10,880 nucleotides of DNA from the NCBI GenBank assembly GCA_031265535.1, contig JAISCO010000330.1:1-10880 (forward strand), in the 5' to 3' direction. The notes below the pieces were generated by a model. The model saw only the letters and a list, made by a program, of their open reading frames with translations. It did no database searches and had not been told where the DNA came from. The stretch is from Spirochaetaceae bacterium. Lineage in GTDB: Bacteria > Spirochaetota > Spirochaetia > Treponematales > Breznakiellaceae. The position numbers and the translations under genes are program-made. Positions within the stretch are counted from its first letter, which is position 1. Every line of letters begins with the position of its first letter. Positions 6,025 to 10,880 of the stretch are shown piece by piece.

Positions 6025-6872
6025 TTACCGGACATAAATCTTCGCGTATAAAAAGCGGCAATTTAATTATCGGTCTGATACTTTGTGTGGTGTCGGCGCT
6101 GTTTTTACTGCCGATACTGCTTGTTATAATTAACTCGTTTAAGTTTAAACTTGCCGTTATAGACACGCCGTTCGCTTTTCCTGACGCCGGTTCGTTTGCC
6201 GGTTTAAGTAATTATACAAACGGTCTGGCGGCTACAGGTTTTTTTAAGGCTGCCGGTTTTTCTTTTTTTATCACGGTGTTTTCTGTTGCTATAATTGTGT
6301 TGTTTTCAAGCATGACCGCGTGGTTTATAACGCGGAGCCGCAGTGTTTTTTGTAAAGCGCTGTATTTTGCGTTTGCCTTTGCGATGATAGTGCCGTTTCA
6401 AATGGTAATGTTTCCGCTTACGCACGTCGCAAACCGGATGCATCTTGATAATCCTATAGGTATACTGTTTATTTATTTAGGATTTGGCGCGGGAACTTCC
6501 ATATTTTTATATTCGGGTTTCATTAAATCTGTACCGATAGCTGTTGAAGAAGCCGCCGTAATAGACGGTTGTACTCCTATCCGCGCTTTCTTTAGCGTTG
6601 TTCTGCCCATGCTGACGCCTATTTCAGTTACTGTAGCCATATTAAACACGATGTGGATATGGAACGATTATCTTTTGCCGAGTCTTATTATAGGTTCAGA
6701 ATACCGCACAATACCGGTTGCCGTTCAATATCTGCGCGGCGGATACGGTTCTATAGATATGGGTTATATGATGGCGGTAATAACGATGGCTCTAATACCT
6801 ATAATTATTTTTTATTTTTTTTGCCAGCGGTATATAATAAGGGGTGTTACAGCCGGTTCTATCAAAGGTTAA
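6021..6872 (+). CDS. Sugar ABC transporter permease, MalG/UgpE type
   Basis: This is the second permease subunit, 283 residues, with about six membrane spans beginning near residue 14. The cytoplasmic EAA loop EEAAVIDGCTPIRAFF...LP at 176-196 marks the ATPase contact. The start codon is TTG at 6021, overlapping the TGA stop of the first permease (TTGA, 6021-6024). GGGAGG at 6008-6013 sits seven bases upstream and supports this start. Such overlap implies translational coupling and equal amounts of both permeases. The C-terminal RYIIRGVTAGSIKG is typical of MalG-type subunits. Confidence 0.92.
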   Translation: MITGHKSSRIKSGNLIIGLILCVVSALFLLPILLVIINSFKFKLAVIDTPFAFPDAGSFAGLSNYTNGLAATGFFKAAGFSFFITVFSVAIIVLFSSMTAWFITRSRSVFCKALYFAFAFAMIVPFQMVMFPLTHVANRMHLDNPIGILFIYLGFGAGTSIFLYSGFIKSVPIAVEEAAVIDGCTPIRAFFSVVLPMLTPISVTVAILNTMWIWNDYLLPSLIIGSEYRTIPVAVQYLRGGYGSIDMGYMMAVITMALIPIIIFYFFCQRYIIRGVTAGSIKG

Positions 6873-6873
6873 T

Positions 6874-7542
6874 ATGTATCATCACAAGCTTTTATCGAAT
6901 AATGTTTTTGTTATTTTCACGATTTTTCTGTTTTATATTCTAGCGTCCTGCTCACGCTCATCACCTACGATAGCGTTTTCCACGATGACTCTTAACTATA
7001 TTGAACAGGACGCCGCGCCTGTCCCGACACTAAATTTTTTTGTGATTGCTAACGATGACGACGGCTACGAAGACCTTGCGGAACTACAGCTGTACAACGA
7101 CTATGAGGGGCTTGTGTGGTCATTTACGCCGGAAACGTGGATGCGCCACGATGAAGCCGGAAATATATGGCTGGGAAGTAATAAAATTGTTATGGCCGGC
7201 GGGGAGATTTTTCCAAGCGGCCAATATCGAGCCGTGCTTATTGACAAGGGCGGGGAGCGGACGGAGCGTACTTTTGGTTTTGATGTGCCGGCAATTCCGC
7301 GCTATCCTTTTCCCAGTCTTACAATAATTGAGGACAGTTACAGGATCGATTCTGAATATCCGGAATCTTATTTTATCTGCTATAATACGGAAGGCGCTTA
7401 CAGCAGATCTATAAAGCTGGAATCAAAAACAGGCAGTATATCTTCATTGCGGCTTGGTTCCGATATTTTGAGTGTCGCGTTGTGGGCGCGCGATACGACT
7501 TATTCTACTTCGGCGCTCACAAAGATGATGCCTATACGTTGA
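6874..7542 (+). CDS. Small lipoprotein of unknown function
   Basis: A 222-residue product starts one base after the stop of the second permease. AAAGG at 6864-6868 lies just upstream, inside the permease end. An earlier in-frame ATG at 6844 would add ten residues within the permease gene and is less likely. The N-terminus is a hydrophobic signal ending in lipobox LASC with Cys26. After it come about 200 residues that look beta-rich, with motifs such as LVWSFTPETW and GGEIFPSGQYRAVLIDKGGE. This recalls immunoglobulin-like or accessory envelope domains, but I recognise no named family. Its tight linkage suggests cotranscription with the importer, possibly as an accessory envelope protein; cotranscription by position alone is equally possible. 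Confidence 0.8.
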   Translation: MYHHKLLSNNVFVIFTIFLFYILASCSRSSPTIAFSTMTLNYIEQDAAPVPTLNFFVIANDDDGYEDLAELQLYNDYEGLVWSFTPETWMRHDEAGNIWLGSNKIVMAGGEIFPSGQYRAVLIDKGGERTERTFGFDVPAIPRYPFPSLTIIEDSYRIDSEYPESYFICYNTEGAYSRSIKLESKTGSISSLRLGSDILSVALWARDTTYSTSALTKMMPIR

Positions 7543-7570
7543 AATTAAAATTAAAATTGAAGTTGAAATT
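7541..7570 (+). repeat. Tandem hexanucleotide repeat GAAATT/AAAATT, five units
   Basis: Units GAAATT, AAAATT, AAAATT, GAAGTT and GAAATT run without a break. They overlap the last two bases of the lipoprotein stop codon (7540-7542) and fill much of the gap to trmB. The period is six, not the seven seen in the other intergenic arrays. Confidence 0.7.
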
Positions 7571-7599
7571 AAATAGGCAGCGAATGGACATGAAAACAA

Positions 7600-8298
7600 A
7601 TGAACAGTGATAATTTTTCAATTAAGAGTTATGTAACGCGAAACGGGCGCTCTACTAAGGCTCAGCGGTATGCTTTTAACTCTTTGAGCGGTAAATACTG
7701 TGTTCCATTCGCGGATTCGCCGCTTGATTTTTATGCTGTCTTTAATAATTATAATCCGGTAACAATCGAAATTGGTTTTGGAATGGGAAGCGCAACGGCG
7801 AAAATAGCCGCTGTAAATCCTCAAAAAAATTATATCGGTGTTGAAGTTTTTCGCGCCGGTATAGGACGTCTGCTTTGGGAAATTGAAAAGCAAAATCTAA
7901 GTAATGTGCGGATTATAGAATATGACGCGGTTTCTGTATTTGAAAAAATGTTACCCGATAACAGTTTAGGGGCTGTCCATATTTTTTTCCCCGACCCCTG
8001 GCCAAAAGCAAGGCACCATAAGCGCAGGCTGCTAAAGCGTCCGTTCACAGATACGCTTGCGTCAAAGTTAATGACCGGCGGCTATGTTTACATGGTCAGC
8101 GATTGTGATGATTACTGTAATTTTGCCTTATCCGAATTAAGCGCTACAATTGCATTGCGGAATAGTTATGAAAAATTCGCGCCCCCCCAAAGCTGGCGTC
8201 CTGTCACAAAATTCGAAAAAAAAGCTCTCTCCCACAGCAGCTCAATAAAAGAACTTCTTTTCACCCCCGCCAGCGGGTTTCAATGCGCTCCGCGCTAG
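7600..8298 (+). CDS. trmB: tRNA (guanine-N7)-methyltransferase TrmB
   Basis: The enzyme transfers a methyl group from S-adenosylmethionine to G46 in the variable loop of many tRNAs. The 232-residue protein shows the family motifs in order: IKSYVTRNGRSTKAQ near the start, the SAM-binding EIGFGMG at 57-63, acidic E82 and D109, the signature FFPDPWPKARHHKRRL at 129-144, and RPVTKFEKKALSHS near the end. It matches the usual length except for the last ten residues (223-232, PASGFQCAPR). These are encoded by a palindromic tandem repeat that also supplies the TAG stop, so the native end has probably been replaced. No strong ribosome-binding site precedes the ATG. The 57-bp gap from the lipoprotein gene makes readthrough from the sugar operon possible. 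Confidence 0.95.
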   Translation: MNSDNFSIKSYVTRNGRSTKAQRYAFNSLSGKYCVPFADSPLDFYAVFNNYNPVTIEIGFGMGSATAKIAAVNPQKNYIGVEVFRAGIGRLLWEIEKQNLSNVRIIEYDAVSVFEKMLPDNSLGAVHIFFPDPWPKARHHKRRLLKRPFTDTLASKLMTGGYVYMVSDCDDYCNFALSELSATIALRNSYEKFAPPQSWRPVTKFEKKALSHSSSIKELLFTPASGFQCAPR

Positions 8299-8331
8299 CC
8301 CGCCAGCGGGTTTCTCATACGCTCCGCGTTA
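8266..8331. repeat. Tandem ~33-bp palindromic repeat overlapping the trmB 3' end
   Basis: Two adjacent copies begin with the palindrome CCCGCCAGCGGG (8266-8277 and 8299-8310) and continue TTTC, a short variable part, CGCTCCGCG and TAG. Only a few bases differ between copies. The first copy is translated as the end of TrmB. A shorter match, GCCAGCGGGTT, recurs at 8633-8643 before the histidine kinase gene. Confidence 0.8.
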
Positions 8332-8338
8332 GCGTTTT

Positions 8339-8492
8339 GCCGCCGCTCGTTGGCGGCGGAACAGCGTTAAGGTCGATAACGGCCTTAGGGGCTTTGCATT
8401 TACTCCGATAATTTGTGTCGCCATTTATGGCGCAATTAGTGTAATTTGCGGCTCATATTCTCTTTCTGAGCGGGGCGGCGTTAAGGTCGATA
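8339..8492. repeat. Hairpins and a direct repeat in the trmB-kinase intergenic region
   Basis: GCCGCC (8339-8344) pairs with GGCGGC (8352-8357). CGCCAT-TT-ATGGCG spans 8419-8432. The 15-mer GCGTTAAGGTCGATA occurs at 8364-8378 and again at 8478-8492. The first copy continues into a hairpin (TAAGGTCG-ATAA-CGGCCTTA). The second is followed by a run of six T and could act as a weak terminator. No convincing gene lies between 8299 and 8671. Confidence 0.6.
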
Positions 8493-8568
8493 GTTGCCTT
8501 TTTTCATTATTCATTCCTAATTCCTCATTCCTAATTCCTCATTCCTCAACCTACTCGCCACCCCGCTC
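8468..8568. repeat. 101-bp unit bounded by 13-bp inverted repeats, containing a heptad array
   Basis: GAGCGGGGCGGCG (8468-8480) and CGCCACCCCGCTC (8556-8568) are inverted repeats with one mismatch. Between them lies a clean heptad array at 8504-8545: TCATTAT, TCATTCC, TAATTCC, TCATTCC, TAATTCC, TCATTCC. The arrangement looks like a small non-coding mobile unit or a large stem-loop. I see no flanking target duplication. Confidence 0.55.
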
Positions 8569-8580
8569 CAAAGTTTTGTC

Positions 8581-8629
8581 TTCATTGTTCATTGCTAATT
8601 TTTACTTGTTCCCTTTTCCTTTTTACCTC
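8581..8629 (+). repeat. Heptanucleotide array, seven units, upstream of the kinase gene
   Basis: Seven units are in register: TTCATTG, TTCATTG, CTAATTT, TTACTTG, TTCCCTT, TTCCTTT, TTACCTC. It combines in one array the TTCATTG/CTAATT types seen near 183 and 3592 and the TTACTTT/TTCCTTT types seen at 123 and 3606. This ties the differently worded arrays of the window into one family. It ends 60 bp before the preferred kinase start. Confidence 0.8.
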
Positions 8630-8689
8630 TTTGCCAGCGGGTTCTACAAATAATTTGCGTAACCGGTTATAATGGGCGGCAGGTTCACT

Positions 8690-10162
8690 ATGACGATTAA
8701 GCGGCGAATATTTATTTCTCATATACTCATGATCTGCATCCCGTTTGCGCTGTGCGTTCTTTTTTCTATCGGTGTGCGTTTTGTAATAATGAAAATCTAT
8801 AGCGGGAGCAGCCGGTTCTACAACAACGAGATTTTCTACGAGGCGCGGCACGAATTGCAGAATATCGGTGAACGTTTTGCCAAAAACTCAGGCGGCCCGG
8901 AAGCCGGCGTTAATAATTTGAAGCTTATTGCCGGGGATTTACAAAAACGCTTTCTAAAATACGGCGTCTATTTTGCGGTACATGACAACGGAGAATGGCT
9001 GATACCGCCGCCGGCGCGAGAAAATAAACCGCTGTTTGCCGCCGCTTTATTGACAACCGGAAACCACGTCATGTCATTTGATACGACGGTGGTGTATACG
9101 CAGACTATCGGGGCAGCCAAAATAATGGCCGTAAGTTATAACTATCATTTTAATGATGATATGTATATTAATTTTGTAACAGCCATGGGAATACTGTCAT
9201 TATGGATTATGATACTCCTCGTTCTCGCGACTAATTTTTTCTTAACTCGCAGCATGATAAAAAATATTGCTATCCCGCTTGATACTCTATCTTTTGGGGT
9301 TAAACAAATTCAAAACAACAATCTGGGTTTTCGGCTTGAATATAAAAATGACGATGAATTTCGTCCCATTTGCGCCGCTTTTAACGAGATGGCGGAGCGG
9401 CTTGAAGCGATGGCGGCGGAACACGATAAGTATGAGGAGAATCGGCGTGAACTGCTTGCCGGTATTTCCCACGACCTCAGAACGCCGCTTACATCAATAA
9501 AGGCGTATCTTGAAGGCATTGAAAAAGAAGTCGCGTCAACCAAAGAAAAACGGGAAAAATATATCGCCACCATCAGGAATAAAACTAACGATATGGAATA
9601 TATCATCAATCAATTGTTTTTATTTTCAAAATTGGACATAAACGATTTTCCCCTCAGCCTGCAAAATCTTGATATGGGATTGTTCTTTCAGGATGCCGTA
9701 TCAGAGCTTTCAGGCTATTACGATAAAAGGGGGCTGACAATAGAATTATGCGAAATTATGCCCAATGTGTTTGTCAGCATTGATCCGGTACTGTTTCGCA
9801 ATGTTATAACCAATATTCTTGAAAACAGCGTGTTGTATAAAGATACTGAACGGGGGCGGATTGAAATCAGCGTTGGCATAATAGGCGCGGTTGTCGAAAT
9901 ACGCCTTGCCGATGACGGCCCCGGCGTGCCGCGGGAATCCCTGGAAAAATTATTTGATGTTTTTTATCGCGCCGACCCGTCCAGAAATACTAAAGGCGGC
10001 AGCCTCGGTAATGGACTGGGGCTCGCCATATCGCAAAAAATTGTAAACCTTATGGGCGGTTCCATAAAAGCTGAAATGAAAGCCGAACTGCCTGAACGCG
10101 GTATTGCAATCGTCATAAGTTTACCGTTTGCGGATCCGCCAGCATCAGGAGAAATGGTATGA
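8690..10162 (+). CDS. Membrane sensor histidine kinase
   Basis: This is the sensor of a two-component system with the regulator at 10159. ATG at 8690 is preferred (490 residues), since AGG at 8681-8683 sits six bases upstream. An ATG at 8672 would add MGGRFT but has no such site. Counting from 8690: membrane span near 7-33, an extracytoplasmic sensor of about 125 residues, a second span near 160-185, and a HAMP linker to about 240. The HisKA domain has GISHDLRTP with phospho-acceptor His261. The ATPase domain has an N box with Asn379, a DDGPG motif at 408-412 and GNGLGL at 440-445. All catalytic motifs are intact. The sensor region has no family I recognise, so the signal is unknown. The stop overlaps the regulator start (ATGA), implying coupled translation. 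Confidence 0.93.
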   Translation: MTIKRRIFISHILMICIPFALCVLFSIGVRFVIMKIYSGSSRFYNNEIFYEARHELQNIGERFAKNSGGPEAGVNNLKLIAGDLQKRFLKYGVYFAVHDNGEWLIPPPARENKPLFAAALLTTGNHVMSFDTTVVYTQTIGAAKIMAVSYNYHFNDDMYINFVTAMGILSLWIMILLVLATNFFLTRSMIKNIAIPLDTLSFGVKQIQNNNLGFRLEYKNDDEFRPICAAFNEMAERLEAMAAEHDKYEENRRELLAGISHDLRTPLTSIKAYLEGIEKEVASTKEKREKYIATIRNKTNDMEYIINQLFLFSKLDINDFPLSLQNLDMGLFFQDAVSELSGYYDKRGLTIELCEIMPNVFVSIDPVLFRNVITNILENSVLYKDTERGRIEISVGIIGAVVEIRLADDGPGVPRESLEKLFDVFYRADPSRNTKGGSLGNGLGLAISQKIVNLMGGSIKAEMKAELPERGIAIVISLPFADPPASGEMV

Positions 10163-10860
10163 AAGTTTTAATTATTGAAGACGACGCCGACATTGCCGGA
10201 ATAGAGCGGGATTTTCTGGAAATTGACGGCTTTGAAGTCGTCCACGAGGCGGACGGCAAAAAAGGTATGGAACTGGCCCTGTCCGGCGGCTTTGACCTCA
10301 TATTGCTTGACATTATGCTGCGGCGCATAAACGGATATGAAATATGCCGTGAGATCAGAGATAAAATTGACATACCCATTTTAATGGTGAGCGCCCGCAT
10401 TGAGGACATTCACAAAATTCGCGGTCTGGGACTTGGAGCCGACGATTATATTGCAAAACCTTTTTCACCGGCGGAACTTGTCGCTCGTGTAAAAACGCAC
10501 ATCAGCCGCTATAAACGTCTGAAAGGCGCGCATGATATTGAGCTTGGGCAGACTACAGCAGACGAGATTGATTTGGGCCGCCTGCGGATAATTCCCGCTG
10601 CGCGCCGCGTGTATGTCGAAAATAACGAGATAATGCTCACCAACAAAGAGTACGAACTGCTGCTATTCTTTGCGTCAAACCCTGAAATCGTTCTTAGCAA
10701 AAAACGTCTGTACGACAAGATTTGGGGTGAGGACATGTACGGCGTTCTGGAAACGGTTGTTGTGCATATCAACCGTCTGCGTGAAAAAATCGAGCCCGAC
10801 CCGGCCAACCCCCGGTATATCCAAACCGTGTGGGGAGTCGGATACCGGTTTATGGCGTAA
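10159..10860 (+). CDS. OmpR/PhoB-family response regulator
   Basis: This 233-residue protein is the output partner of the upstream kinase. Its receiver domain (1-115) has the acidic pocket E7-D8-D9, phospho-acceptor D51 in LLDIML, switch residue S78 in MVSAR, Y97 and K100 in YIAKPF. A winged-helix DNA-binding domain follows from about 135 to 232, with LTNKEYELLLFF, the recognition region VLETVVVHINRLREKIE, and the wing VWGVGYRF. All key residues are present. The start overlaps the kinase stop by four bases. The kinase-first gene order is less common than regulator-first. Target genes are unknown. Confidence 0.95.
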   Translation: MKVLIIEDDADIAGIERDFLEIDGFEVVHEADGKKGMELALSGGFDLILLDIMLRRINGYEICREIRDKIDIPILMVSARIEDIHKIRGLGLGADDYIAKPFSPAELVARVKTHISRYKRLKGAHDIELGQTTADEIDLGRLRIIPAARRVYVENNEIMLTNKEYELLLFFASNPEIVLSKKRLYDKIWGEDMYGVLETVVVHINRLREKIEPDPANPRYIQTVWGVGYRFMA

Positions 10861-10880
10861 ACAAGGACAAGGAAAAAGGA
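10860..10880 (-). repeat. Start of an A/G-rich heptad array at the window edge
   Basis: Three units (AACAAGG, ACAAGGA, AAAAGGA) begin at the last base of the regulator stop codon. On the minus strand they read TCCTTTT, TCCTTGT, CCTTGTT, matching the arrays elsewhere. The window ends inside it. Confidence 0.5.

Noticed and set aside
8582..8851. Minus-strand open frame over the heptad array and kinase start
   Set aside because: It is highly charged low-complexity sequence from the repeat, with no family resemblance, and overlaps the kinase N-terminus.

Overview
The window most resembles a spirochaete of the Treponema group, perhaps a gut-associated one. This is inference from gene style: a lipoprotein-rich, diderm-type gene set, a 34-residue TPR protein with a signal peptide, a sugar ABC operon without its ATPase, and long palindrome- and repeat-filled intergenic regions. 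No rRNA or marker gene fixes the taxonomy. From memory, the sugar-transport proteins also closely resemble a family common in gut Clostridia, so a Firmicute or a transferred operon cannot be excluded.

Layout. 1-303: intergenic DNA with heptanucleotide repeats and a short coding-like tail. 304-2061 (+): secreted protein of 15 exact TPR repeats. 2062-2381: nested palindromes between convergent genes, including a probable bidirectional terminator. 2382-3299 (-): membrane-anchored protein that may be SPFH/band-7-like. 3300-3758: a divergent intergenic region made almost entirely of heptad arrays and perfect palindromes. 3759-7542 (+): sugar-binding lipoprotein, two ABC permeases and a small lipoprotein, with a 21-bp perfect hairpin after the binding-protein gene. 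7600-8298 (+): trmB, whose last codons and stop lie inside a repeat. 8299-8689: a second repeat-rich intergenic region. 8690-10860 (+): an overlapping histidine kinase/response regulator pair. The window ends in another heptad repeat.

How the genes work together. The binding lipoprotein and two permeases form an importer for an unidentified carbohydrate, and the ATPase must come from elsewhere in the genome. The kinase and regulator form one OmpR/PhoB-type signalling pair with an unknown signal and unknown targets. The TPR protein, the SPFH-like protein and trmB show no clear functional link to their neighbours.

The most unusual feature is not a gene. Degenerate tandem heptamers (TTCCTTT, TTACTTT, TCATTCC, CTAATTG and AATTAGC types) occur in most intergenic gaps. 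With one exception at the right edge, they read pyrimidine-rich on the sense strand of the gene that starts just downstream. Palindromic elements accompany them in three of these gaps.
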